Below are positions 24,926-33,556 of a DNA stretch of 64,000 nt, in pieces. Source of the DNA: JANQHS01 sp965227315 (lineage in GTDB: Bacteria; Bacteroidota; Bacteroidia; Cytophagales; CCMP332); the NCBI GenBank assembly GCA_965227315.1, contig OZ245737.1, positions 1,984,001 through 2,048,000 of the forward strand. Reading direction: 5' to 3'. The first letter of the stretch is position 1; each line of letters starts with the position of its first letter. The position numbers and the translations under genes are program-made. The notes under the pieces are model-generated. The model was not told where the DNA came from. It ran no database searches and saw only the letters and a program-made list of their open reading frames with translations.

Positions 24926-26397
24926 TGAACAAAACGATCTACTCAACTCTAACTATCCTTTTCCTCTTTTTTTCCTTTTCCACCTTTAGTCAGGTTGTTC
25001 CACAGGTAGTCACCGGTACCTGTACCGATAGCGCCGGTAGTCCTATCGCAAATAATCCCGTTCATATTTCTTCAGATACCGACCCAGTGGGGGTTTGGAC
25101 CTCCACGGATGTCAATGGGGTTTTTATGGACTCGCTTGGGGTAACTCAGGGCGACACGGTCACTGTAATGGCCCTGGACTGCGACAGTGTGGGCTGGTAT
25201 TTTAACTATCATGGAGCATCAGGATTGGCCTGGGATACCATCGTTTCCAACTTTTTTAATTGTGGTGTCACTTCGGTAATCTGTAATGGTTCATATACCG
25301 CTAATGTCAATGGTGCTGTTGTCACCTTTACGGCTCAAAGCAATATTCCGGGAGCAACTTATTTGTGGGATTTCGGTGACGGAAACACCGGCATGGGAAG
25401 CACCGTTGTGCATACCTATGCTTCATCCGGGTACTACTGGGCCTGTGTCACAGGATCAAACATGAGCTGTACTTTCCATTACTGCGATACCATGGTCATC
25501 AGTAATCCCAGTCCTCAGTATAGTCTGGGAGGACAGGTCAGCAAAAATGGTAACATCGATCCGGGAATACAGGGAACCGCATTTCTACTTGTACCGGACT
25601 CTTCAGGAATGGGTCCATGGACAGCTTTGGACGCCACCAGCCTTGATTCCGGCTTCTATCTTTTCACCGGAGTGGCCCCTGGCGATTACCATGTCTTGGC
25701 GCTTCTTGATCCAACTGATGTGGATTATGGAAACTATTTCCCAACATACCACTTCAATAGCACAACATGGTCTGCATCAAACACCATTATGTTGAGTGCG
25801 AATTCATACCAAAACGCTATTGATCTGCAACCGACGACCGGACCATCTTCAGGACCTTCCAATATCGGCGGTACAGTGAAGGACGTAGGACTTGTCGCGC
25901 CAGGAACAGCAATAGAAGATGCACAAGTACAATTATTTGATCAGAATGGAAACGAATTGATATTCTTTATGACCGATGCGCAAGGCGCATTCGATTTCCC
26001 GGATCTTGCGTATGGCAGCTATCTACTTCGCGTGGAAATTGCAGGTGTTCCGAGCATTGCCTACAGCGTTACCACTTCTGCGAGTGCAAACTCTGTGAAT
26101 CTGCTCTTCAACGTTTCTGCCAATGGCGTGCTGCTCAATATGGACGATATCATCCGCCTTGATCAGGTGAAGGTTTATCCCAACCCTGTGAAAGATATCA
26201 TGCAGATAGAACTGCCTGTTGATGCTAGCTCTGAAGTATCATACCAGCTTACGACATCTCATGGTCAGCTGCTTGAGCACGCTAGGATGAATGTTTCTCG
26301 ATTAGGTTTGGATTTATCTGGTTATCCATCCGGTATATATTATTTGGAGGTCATGCAAAATGGTAATTCGATGACCTTTAAAATAATTAGGGAATAA
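24925..26397 (+). CDS. T9SS-secreted protein with PKD and carboxypeptidase-regulatory-like domains
   Basis: A 490-residue exported protein. In order it has a signal peptide (cut near TFSQ, residue 23), a Cna-B/carboxypeptidase-regulatory-like domain (about 28-110), a PKD domain (about 120-195, with YLWDFGDGNT and a Cys-rich end CTFHYCDT) and two more regulatory-like beta sandwiches (about 205-300 and 310-395). A T9SS type A sorting domain ends it (about 410-490, VKVYPNPVKDIMQI). No catalytic motif is seen; it is probably adhesive or structural on the cell surface. It is paralogous to the next gene domain by domain. A GTG at 24901 is possible, but the ATG at 24925 begins the signal peptide. 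Confidence 0.78.
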   Translation: MNKTIYSTLTILFLFFSFSTFSQVVPQVVTGTCTDSAGSPIANNPVHISSDTDPVGVWTSTDVNGVFMDSLGVTQGDTVTVMALDCDSVGWYFNYHGASGLAWDTIVSNFFNCGVTSVICNGSYTANVNGAVVTFTAQSNIPGATYLWDFGDGNTGMGSTVVHTYASSGYYWACVTGSNMSCTFHYCDTMVISNPSPQYSLGGQVSKNGNIDPGIQGTAFLLVPDSSGMGPWTALDATSLDSGFYLFTGVAPGDYHVLALLDPTDVDYGNYFPTYHFNSTTWSASNTIMLSANSYQNAIDLQPTTGPSSGPSNIGGTVKDVGLVAPGTAIEDAQVQLFDQNGNELIFFMTDAQGAFDFPDLAYGSYLLRVEIAGVPSIAYSVTTSASANSVNLLFNVSANGVLLNMDDIIRLDQVKVYPNPVKDIMQIELPVDASSEVSYQLTTSHGQLLEHARMNVSRLGLDLSGYPSGIYYLEVMQNGNSMTFKIIRE

Positions 26398-26414
26398 ACT
26401 AGAGTGTTTTCAGT

Positions 26415-26445
26415 AAGGGAGCTGCCGTTGGCGGCTCCTTTTCTT
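26415..26445 (+). terminator. Hairpin terminator or attenuator between the two PKD/T9SS genes
   Basis: Stem GGAGCTGCC (26418-26426) / GGCGGCTCC (26430-26438), one G-U pair, extended by AAG/TTT, then TTTTCTTT. Only 18 bases lie between it and the next ATG, leaving little room for a fresh promoter. Partial read-through into the sigma-factor operon is therefore plausible. Confidence 0.7.
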
Positions 26446-26462
26446 TACTTTTTCAGAAGTCT

Positions 26463-27902
26463 ATGATAAGAGCGATATACCTGTTCTTAATTTTTTTGTT
26501 TTTGGGGGTCGCAGCCAAGGCTCAGGTCAATGTACTGCTCAATGGGACTGTGTTGGATACCCTGACACTTCAACCCATAGCCAATAAGCCTGTAGAGATT
26601 TTTTTGCCTTCGGACTTCTTGACGATTAACGTCACGACAGATCAGAATGGTGAATTCAATACACAACTAGATAGTATAACGCCAGGTGGAGGATTGATCG
26701 TAAGCATATTTAACTGCCAGGGTAGTAAGATCACTTTTTTGGATACGGTTCCCATGCAGTCGGGCACTATTTTCGGTACTTATTTGGTCTGCGATACGGT
26801 TTTTCAATGCAATGTTAGTTTTGGTTACCAGGCCACGGGGCTCCAGGTCCAGTTTCAAAGCATTGTAAGTCCGCCCAATAACCCCGGATCCTTATATGAT
26901 TGGCAATTTGGGGATGGGAGTTTTTCCCAGACACCGAATCCCTTGCATCAGTATGCTGCCCCTGGGGATTATTTTGTTTGCCTATTCTACCAGGACAGCT
27001 TTGGTTGTAGTCTCACATTTTGTGATACTGTCAATCTCCACCCAGATAGTACCGGGCTTAAGATCTCAGGAACGGCATTGCTAAATGGACAGACTCAACC
27101 CAATATGGAGGTTCGTCTTTATCGGCAAACAGCCGGAGGTGCATTTTTAGAGGAGCAGCTAATTCCGGCAGCTTCCGGTTCCTACACATTCTACGGTTTA
27201 CAACCGGGGAACTACCTTGTACAGGGGTTTTTGCCAAGCTCGGTCCAAAACCCTCCCACCTATTGGCAGAATGGCTTCTACTGGGATGATGGTTCCACTC
27301 TTTTTCTCACCCAAAACCAGGACCAGGTGAATATAGATCTACTACAACCCGCAGGAACAGCCCCTGGCCCTGCAAGGATCCTTGGGAGCGTCATGGATCA
27401 AAACAATCTTCCACTTCCAAACGCTCTTGTTGGATTGGAAGACAGCCTTGGAGAACTGGTTGAGTTTGTTGAACCCGATCAGAATGGAGCATTTGAATTT
27501 AACTCTTTACCATATGGTCTGTATTGGCTCGGTGTGGATTATCCTGGAATTCCAACTGTAAGAAAGGCGGTTCGTCTTAATACCTCCAAAGAAGCCGATA
27601 CTGCAAATTTTAAGATAGATCAGGGCTGGCTGATCTCGGCCCTTGAAGACCTTGAAATGATCAGGGTTTATCCTAACCCTGCCGTTTCGGAATTGATCAT
27701 CGAAGGGTGGCAGCTCAGCCCAGAAAGGGAGATAAGGCTGTACGATGCCCTTGGAAAGATTTGGGAGTTCGAAAGTGCAAGAACCCGTGATGGGACCCTG
27801 GTCCGTTTTCCAACCCAGATCCCACCGGGTTCTTATTTCCTCTCCTTAAAGGAAAAGGATAGATCGAGGGTCTTGAAGATCCTGATCCTTGATCAGCCTT
27901 AG
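26463..27902 (+). CDS. T9SS-secreted PKD-domain protein, paralogue of the preceding gene
   Basis: A 479-residue exported protein with a signal peptide (cut after KAQ, about residue 20) and the same domain order as its upstream neighbour. This is a regulatory-like domain (NGTVLDTLTLQPIANKPVEI), a PKD domain (LYDWQFGDGSFSQ, ending CSLTFCDT), two beta-sandwich repeats (SYTFYGLQPGNYLVQ; GAFEFNSLPYGLYWLG) and a T9SS sorting domain (MIRVYPNPAVSELII). It lies only 12 bases before the ECF sigma gene, so it heads the sigma/barrel operon. This suggests a surface protein made together with, or controlled by, that sigma factor. No enzymatic residues seen. Confidence 0.78.
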   Translation: MIRAIYLFLIFLFLGVAAKAQVNVLLNGTVLDTLTLQPIANKPVEIFLPSDFLTINVTTDQNGEFNTQLDSITPGGGLIVSIFNCQGSKITFLDTVPMQSGTIFGTYLVCDTVFQCNVSFGYQATGLQVQFQSIVSPPNNPGSLYDWQFGDGSFSQTPNPLHQYAAPGDYFVCLFYQDSFGCSLTFCDTVNLHPDSTGLKISGTALLNGQTQPNMEVRLYRQTAGGAFLEEQLIPAASGSYTFYGLQPGNYLVQGFLPSSVQNPPTYWQNGFYWDDGSTLFLTQNQDQVNIDLLQPAGTAPGPARILGSVMDQNNLPLPNALVGLEDSLGELVEFVEPDQNGAFEFNSLPYGLYWLGVDYPGIPTVRKAVRLNTSKEADTANFKIDQGWLISALEDLEMIRVYPNPAVSELIIEGWQLSPEREIRLYDALGKIWEFESARTRDGTLVRFPTQIPPGSYFLSLKEKDRSRVLKILILDQP

Positions 27903-27914
27903 AAAACCGGTCGG

Positions 27915-28481
27915 ATGACGGTAGATCAAAAACTAATCGAGGAATGCATAAAGAAAAACAGGAAAGCTCAATCAGAGCTTTATAAGAATTGCTATGGTTA
28001 TGTCATTTCGATTTGCCGTAGATACTATAAGAACGAAGACGATGCAGAATCAATTTTGAATCAGGCGTTTTTGAAGGTTTTCAACAACATTAAAAAATAC
28101 AAAAAAGAGACTCCTTTTAAGTCCTGGCTTAGGAAGATCACGGTGAATACCATCATCGATGAGTTCAGGAAGAGCAAAATTGAAAAAAATGCAATGTCAG
28201 ATCCGGCAAATCAGGAAACCGAAATGCAAGATCATCTGGTCACCCTGAATGAAGGAGATCTTAGAATGGATGCTGAAGATATTTTTCTTCTGCTGGACAG
28301 ATTACCTGATGTAAGTCGCAAGGTATTTTGTCTGTATGCAATTGATGGCTTTCCTCATAAGGAGATAGCCGAGCAATTGAAAATAACCGTAGGAACATCA
28401 AAATGGCATGTAAACAATGCCAGGATCAAAATGATGCAGTTGATCAAGGAAGAACGAATGGAATATACAAAAGCAGTATAA
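27915..28481 (+). CDS. ECF RNA polymerase sigma factor
   Basis: A 188-residue sigma-70 family protein of the extracytoplasmic-function class. Region 2 (about 18-90) binds the -10 element and core enzyme (SICRRYYKNEDDAESILNQA, TPFKSWLRKITVNTIIDEF). A short Glu-rich linker leads to region 4 (about 128-182) with the helix-turn-helix PHKEIAEQLKITVGTSKWHV. No region 1 or 3. The next gene begins one base after its stop and encodes a protein with a single inner-membrane helix and a short cytoplasmic N-terminus, the usual place for an anti-sigma factor. It is likely held inactive by that partner and autoregulates its operon. Confidence 0.9.
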   Translation: MTVDQKLIEECIKKNRKAQSELYKNCYGYVISICRRYYKNEDDAESILNQAFLKVFNNIKKYKKETPFKSWLRKITVNTIIDEFRKSKIEKNAMSDPANQETEMQDHLVTLNEGDLRMDAEDIFLLLDRLPDVSRKVFCLYAIDGFPHKEIAEQLKITVGTSKWHVNNARIKMMQLIKEERMEYTKAV

Positions 28482-28482
28482 A

Positions 28483-29730
28483 ATGAACACAGGACAATAT
28501 GATTCCATCTTAAGGGACGCTCTCGAACAACATGAGGGAAGCTATAGAGCCGGTTCCTGGGAGAAGATGGAAAAGATACTTGTGCGAAGAAGACGAAGAA
28601 GGGGTTTTGCAATAATTCTTGCATTAGGCCTGTTGTTCGTCGGAGTTGGAAACGCAATACGCGAATCCGATAATACTGCACTGGAACATGCCCGGAAAAA
28701 AGAAAATCCCGGAAGAACTGTACCGGCGGCATCAATTCCTTCAATGCCCGCGGAGCAGCAAGATCCTGATAGAAATTCCAGTGACCCAACCCGGCAACCT
28801 GCATCATCTCCCAATGCGGCTCCGGAAGATATCGCCGATTCCAGATCACCGCTCTCCTCCGAACGGGAAGAAGACAACCAACCTGATATTGCGTTTTTGC
28901 CTGTGGCATTGACCGCATCCCCTGAAGTAACAGATGCAAATGCCGAAGAGCCGATGGATGACGGCGCAATTGATGATGGTGCTATGGTTATGGAGCAATC
29001 GACCCTGCTGACCGCTCCTGATCTCCTTATTCCAATTGAGCAGATAGAGGGCTTGCCGGTTGAAGAGTTTCCAATGGACCTGGAGCAAGATCTGAGCGAT
29101 CAAATGGAGGTCGAGGGAGATGGATTCAAGCAAATCGGACTGAATGTGTATGCCGGAATTCCGATCTCTTCCTCTACCGGATTTGAAAGCGAGCAACCAA
29201 ACCTGTTTCCATTCTATGCCGGGGCAGAAGTGATTTATCAGTTTCACAGAAGATGGGAGGCGACCATAGGGCTTCAGTATGAACTTCTGACCCTAAGTGA
29301 GGAAACCAGGGTGGTGGATCAGAATACCTACTTGTACGGTTATTCGCGACAATCCTATGAGCTTACCCCAAGGAATGTCAGCTATCTATCCTTGCCTGTC
29401 ATGGCGCATTATAGGCTATCACCAAGGGGAATGATCCTCCTAGGTGTGCAATACAGCGCCCTGATGCAGGTCTATACCCATCAGAACCTGATGAGTAGCG
29501 AGCAGGATGTAGCCGAGGTTCAGAGCAATGAAAGCCTGGAGAAGGGGTACAGGACCGGATTTCATGAAGGGCAGTTTTCTTTATTGACAGGTGTCGGTTT
29601 CAACCTTCAAAGCAGAATTCGGCTGGACCTTCAGGCCAGGATCGGTCTGACTCCGATTCGTGAATCTGATGGCTCAGGCGATCAGGTTTTTCTTCGACTG
29701 GGCCTAACCTATTACTTATGGAGAAAATGA
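28483..29730 (+). CDS. Putative dual membrane-spanning anti-sigma factor (Dma-like): TM helix, linker, outer-membrane barrel
   Basis: A 415-residue protein with no signal peptide. Residues 1-40 are cytoplasmic and end in RRRRRR, and one transmembrane helix spans about 41-57. A disordered Pro/Ser/Asp/Glu-rich linker runs about 60-214. The C-terminal 200 residues alternate like an eight-stranded outer-membrane barrel (NVYAGIPIS, AGAEVIYQF, ATIGLQYELL, SLPVMAHY, LLGVQYSALM, SLLTGVGFNL, LDLQARIGL) and end with the aromatic FLRLGLTYYLWRK. This order matches the dual membrane-spanning anti-sigma proteins of Bacteroides. The position directly after an ECF sigma gene supports the N-terminus as the sigma-binding part. 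The stop overlaps the next start. Architecture seen; anti-sigma activity inferred. Confidence 0.75.
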   Translation: MNTGQYDSILRDALEQHEGSYRAGSWEKMEKILVRRRRRRGFAIILALGLLFVGVGNAIRESDNTALEHARKKENPGRTVPAASIPSMPAEQQDPDRNSSDPTRQPASSPNAAPEDIADSRSPLSSEREEDNQPDIAFLPVALTASPEVTDANAEEPMDDGAIDDGAMVMEQSTLLTAPDLLIPIEQIEGLPVEEFPMDLEQDLSDQMEVEGDGFKQIGLNVYAGIPISSSTGFESEQPNLFPFYAGAEVIYQFHRRWEATIGLQYELLTLSEETRVVDQNTYLYGYSRQSYELTPRNVSYLSLPVMAHYRLSPRGMILLGVQYSALMQVYTHQNLMSSEQDVAEVQSNESLEKGYRTGFHEGQFSLLTGVGFNLQSRIRLDLQARIGLTPIRESDGSGDQVFLRLGLTYYLWRK

Positions 29731-30833
29731 AGAAATATGGCATTATCCTTTTGATCATGCTGGCTTTCTTTGCTTGCCAGCAGCAGGAAGAACCACAGCC
29801 TCTCGATGGCCCTTTGAGCTTCGTGGTAACGGGAAGCTTCCTAGGAAGGGATTTTGTATTGGAGGCCGGAAAGAACGACTATTTCATGAGCACAGCCTCC
29901 AATTCCGACCCCTATATGCAGCGATGGTTTGAGGGCAGGATGGAAAACCTGGAGTATCCCGAGGATTCCATTTCCCTTACTTTTAGATTCCGTGATCAAA
30001 ATCCGGCCTCTGTCCCGGAGGATCCGATGAGCTCCCTAATGCCGGGAGAAATTCTCTCCTCCACGCTTGATACCTTTGAATTCTATTCTGTACAGTTTGC
30101 AGCTCAACCCTGGTCAATAAACAGGCCTGCGGATAGTGTGGTTTGGGATTTTGGAGATGGTAGCCGTGGCTCAGGTCTGAATGTAGAGCATGTATACCCC
30201 CTTGTAGACCAGTACTATACCGTGAATGCTGAATTCCATTTTCAGGGATCTTGCGTTTCGACACAGCAATATGATATTAATCCTTCCTTGCCCGGAAACA
30301 TTTCAATTGAACTGTCTCGACTTCCCACAGGGTTATATCAGGCTTCTGCCATAGTAGAAGGATTTACCGCTGTATCCTATCGCTGGGATTTTGAAACCGG
30401 GATCAGCGGATCAACGTCAAATATTGCGTTTCAACCATTCGATCCGGGAGGGATTGAGAATATCTGCTTGGAAGTGACCGATGCATTGCAAAGAACCTAT
30501 TATACCTGTCTCAATGTTGCTTATGACTCGCTTTCAGGGTGCATTGGAAATTTTGGGCATCAATCCAGTAAGAAAACAACTATTTCAAATGGTCCGCTTG
30601 ATGCGCGCCTTTTGGAATTTGAGCTCTGGTACCAGAACAGGTTTTGGAAAGGCATTAACGGTTCCGGCTCCTTGTTCATTTTGAATTCAAGGGAATTCGG
30701 CACCAATCGAGATGGTTTTATTACCTGGGAAGTTGAAATTCAGGGTAGCATGGATCTATACGATGATGAGGGCAACCGGCAGAATCTTATTATTGAGCAA
30801 TCCAATATTGCGGTGGGCACCTCATCAAATTAA
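29727..30833 (+). CDS. PKD-domain lipoprotein in the sigma/barrel operon
   Basis: A 368-residue lipoprotein: MKKYGIILLIMLAFFACQQQ with the lipidated Cys at about 17. A beta-rich N-terminal region (about 30-125) is followed by a PKD domain with VVWDFGDGSRG (about 140-195), a second PKD-like unit with SYRWDFETG (about 205-270) and a C-terminal beta domain. The ATG at 29727 overlaps the stop of the barrel gene (ATGA); an ATG 9 bases earlier (29718) is possible. Translational coupling and operon end suggest it works with the sigma/anti-sigma pair, for example as an outer-membrane ligand of the barrel. That is inference. It converges on an ABC permease gene. Confidence 0.68.
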   Translation: MKKYGIILLIMLAFFACQQQEEPQPLDGPLSFVVTGSFLGRDFVLEAGKNDYFMSTASNSDPYMQRWFEGRMENLEYPEDSISLTFRFRDQNPASVPEDPMSSLMPGEILSSTLDTFEFYSVQFAAQPWSINRPADSVVWDFGDGSRGSGLNVEHVYPLVDQYYTVNAEFHFQGSCVSTQQYDINPSLPGNISIELSRLPTGLYQASAIVEGFTAVSYRWDFETGISGSTSNIAFQPFDPGGIENICLEVTDALQRTYYTCLNVAYDSLSGCIGNFGHQSSKKTTISNGPLDARLLEFELWYQNRFWKGINGSGSLFILNSREFGTNRDGFITWEVEIQGSMDLYDDEGNRQNLIIEQSNIAVGTSSN

Positions 30834-30854
30834 CCCGAACAACGCAATATTCTT

Positions 30855-33245
30855 TTATTCATCTTTAAGAACATCGACTGGGTTTAATCTTGCGGATTGC
30901 ACTACCTTGTAACTTACGGTGAGCATGGTGAAAAGCGCTACAATCACGCCGGCATAGAGGAAGAGAAAGGGTGAGATCTCCTGCTTGTACATGAAAGCCT
31001 CTGTCCATTGGTTTGCAAAAATATATCCTAGCGGAGCCGCAACAATAAATGCAATAAGGATCTGCTTTCCGTATGTTTTGTAGAGCAGCAGGATCAATTG
31101 CACAACGGTTGACCCCAGGACCTTCCTGACGCCGATCTCTTTCTTCCTTCTGTCCATCATATAGCTTGTAATTCCAAAAAGTCCGAAACCTCCGATGGCC
31201 AGCATAATAATGGCCCCGATGCCAAAAAGATCACCAAGCCTTTTTTCGTTTTGATAGAAATTGTTGATCTGACGATCAAGAAAATGGTATTCGATCGGTG
31301 TTGATTGGTCGAATTGATCGTGGACCGCTGTGATCTCCTCAAGGGTTTCGTCAAAATCGTTGGTTTCCAACCTTAGAGAGAAATAGTCCATTCCCTGGAC
31401 TCCGTTCTTCCATGGACCCATAACCAGTGGTCTGATCTCGCTATGCAATGATTGAAAGTGAAAATCCTTTACCACGCCGATGATCTGAAAACCGCCACGG
31501 TTTCTGCTGAAGTAGATCTTCTGGCCTACGGGATTTTCAAGGCCCAGTGCTTCTGCAGCTGCTTCGTTGATCAGGATTTTGGTACTGTCGACGAGGGCAT
31601 TTCCTCCGAAATTCTCACCGTCGACGAGCTCAAAACCATAGGTCTCCATCATGTCTTCATCGAACCCCATAAAATAGGAGGTGGTCGAATCCATGGAGGC
31701 CTGGGTTTTTTTCAGGTCGATCTCTCTGATGTTTTTCCATTCTCCCGGCACTCTCGATGATGATGCCACGCTGGTGACGCCTGGCACCTGCGCAAAGAGG
31801 TTTTTCATGGTCTGAAAGTTTTCCCTCGCATTGCGATTGTTGATATCGACGATCAGCAGGTTGTCCTGATTGAATCCCAGGGGCTTGTTTGCGATAAAAT
31901 CCATTTGCCTGTAGATGACCATGGCACCTACCAGCATGACAATGCCAATGGCGAATTGAACGATTAGCAATGCGCTTCTGATCTTGAATGTATTGGCCCG
32001 GAATTCACCTTTCAGGTTTTCAACAGGCTTCAATCTGGATAGAACTATGGATGGATAAACGCCGGAACTGATGCCAAGAATGAGGGTTATTCCAAGGATG
32101 GTCGCCAAGCCGGGAAGCAGATCCTCGCCCAGGATATTGAAATTCTTTTGTGCAACCTCGTTGAAATATGGAAGCAGGGTTTCGATCAAGAACAAGGAGA
32201 CAAAAAAGGCCATCAAGGAAAGCAGGGTAGCCTCCATCAGAAATTGAATCATCAATTGGGTCTTATTTGCTCCGCTGACCTTTCTCAGCCCGATCTCCTT
32301 AGCACGATGCATTGACTTTGCTGTGGAAAGATTCACATAGTTAATGCTGACGACCACCAATAAGAAGATGGCAATTCCAATAAACATGTTCACGTAGAAG
32401 AGATTACCGTATTCTTCCTGGATCCCATATTGGACATCTGCAGAATGGAAGTAAATGTCACCAAGAGCCTGTAGATGAAACTGTCTTTCCTCCTTGTCCT
32501 CAGGGAAATACTTGTCAGCGATCTGAGGGAAAAAGGCTTCTACCTGTTCAGCTTTAATATCCTCCTGTAGCAGGAAGTAGGTATAGGCTCCGTAATTCTC
32601 CCATGAGGCCAGATATTCATCCCAGCCCTCGTATTCAGTATTCAGAGCGAAGATGACGTTGTACTGCATATGTGAGTTTTCTGGTACATCCCCGATCACG
32701 GCGGAAACCTTGGTGCTTTGGAAATTCTCCCATTTCATGGTTTGTCCGACCGGGTTTTCATCACCGAAAAATTTCCTGGAGGTGCTTTCTGTTAAAACGA
32801 TTGTGTTTCTCTCTTTCAAGGCCGTTTTGGGATCTCCATAAATGAACTCATGATCGAAAACCTCGAAGAAATTCTCCTCGCTCATGATATAGCTTCTTTC
32901 ATGGATCTTCTTTCCATCCCAGGTGATATCGATATGTCCTCCCGGTTTGAAAACCCTGATCTGTTTTTCAACTCCCGGAACCTCATTTGCTATTGTGGTG
33001 GCAAAAGCCGGCGAAGTCTGCCCATAATATTCGATTGCCTCCGGATCGGAATGATCTCTTTCGATGACCCTGTAGATCCGGTCCCCCTTGCTATGAAACC
33101 GATCGTAACCGAGTTCATGATCGACGAAAAAATAAATGAGTGTCACAAAGGTGATCCCCAGGGACAGACCGAATATATTGATCAGGGCATAGACCTTGTT
33201 CTTGGTCAGGGTACGTAGGGCGATCGTGAGATAATTCTTGAGCAT
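30855..33245 (-). CDS. MacB/FtsX-like ABC transporter permease
   Basis: A 796-residue inner-membrane protein with duplicated MacB periplasmic core plus FtsX modules. The order is helix 1 (about 20-42), periplasmic domain, three helices (about 285-400), a fourth helix near 430-450, a second periplasmic domain (about 455-670) and three C-terminal helices. The motifs AKEIGLRKVSGAN and KKEIGVRKVLGST mark the two FtsX domains. No ATPase gene is adjacent, as is usual for this Bacteroidetes family; the ATPase must come from elsewhere. Substrate unknown (related systems handle lipoproteins or antimicrobial peptides). The ATG at 33245 (MLKNYLTIALRTLTKNK) fits the family; a frame extension to 33275 runs through an inverted repeat. 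Confidence 0.87.
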   Translation of the reverse strand: MLKNYLTIALRTLTKNKVYALINIFGLSLGITFVTLIYFFVDHELGYDRFHSKGDRIYRVIERDHSDPEAIEYYGQTSPAFATTIANEVPGVEKQIRVFKPGGHIDITWDGKKIHERSYIMSEENFFEVFDHEFIYGDPKTALKERNTIVLTESTSRKFFGDENPVGQTMKWENFQSTKVSAVIGDVPENSHMQYNVIFALNTEYEGWDEYLASWENYGAYTYFLLQEDIKAEQVEAFFPQIADKYFPEDKEERQFHLQALGDIYFHSADVQYGIQEEYGNLFYVNMFIGIAIFLLVVVSINYVNLSTAKSMHRAKEIGLRKVSGANKTQLMIQFLMEATLLSLMAFFVSLFLIETLLPYFNEVAQKNFNILGEDLLPGLATILGITLILGISSGVYPSIVLSRLKPVENLKGEFRANTFKIRSALLIVQFAIGIVMLVGAMVIYRQMDFIANKPLGFNQDNLLIVDINNRNARENFQTMKNLFAQVPGVTSVASSSRVPGEWKNIREIDLKKTQASMDSTTSYFMGFDEDMMETYGFELVDGENFGGNALVDSTKILINEAAAEALGLENPVGQKIYFSRNRGGFQIIGVVKDFHFQSLHSEIRPLVMGPWKNGVQGMDYFSLRLETNDFDETLEEITAVHDQFDQSTPIEYHFLDRQINNFYQNEKRLGDLFGIGAIIMLAIGGFGLFGITSYMMDRRKKEIGVRKVLGSTVVQLILLLYKTYGKQILIAFIVAAPLGYIFANQWTEAFMYKQEISPFLFLYAGVIVALFTMLTVSYKVVQSARLNPVDVLKDE

Positions 33246-33556
33246 TCCAAAAAAGTTTTGAGCACAACTGCTCAAAAAGCGAGCCCTTCAATACAACCAA
33301 AAGATTTTCAGGTTGTTATGCTTAATACCGCCTTTTTGAAGATGTTCAACATCGGGCAATTGCTTGTTCGAAAAGATTATTTCCGGAAATGGGTCTGCTC
33401 TTTGGCTTGGCTAATTCCCTTGGAAATGATAAAAATATCATGGCAATATGAGTGGAGCATTGACCAGCTGTTGAGCTTTGGCCGATCCTTTGATAACCGG
33501 TTTGGCACCGACATAGTCCTTTTCTATTTTCATGGCAGAATTTGAAATACACTACT
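33246..33556 (+). other. 311-base divergent intergenic region
   Basis: It separates the permease and tricorn-protease genes and must hold both promoters. The only clear structure is the perfect inverted repeat at 33256-33277. I find no exact TAnnTTTG box and no convincing small gene. Confidence 0.5.
33256..33277. repeat. Perfect 9-base inverted repeat upstream of the permease
   Basis: TTTTGAGCA (33256-33264) / TGCTCAAAA (33269-33277) with a 4-base centre, ending 11 bases before the permease ATG. It could be a dimeric-regulator operator or a leader hairpin. Confidence 0.5.

Noticed and set aside
28355..28969. 204-codon minus-strand open frame
   Set aside because: Antisense to the sigma factor and barrel genes, which are supported by motifs and spacing; the translation is low-complexity with no signal or motif.
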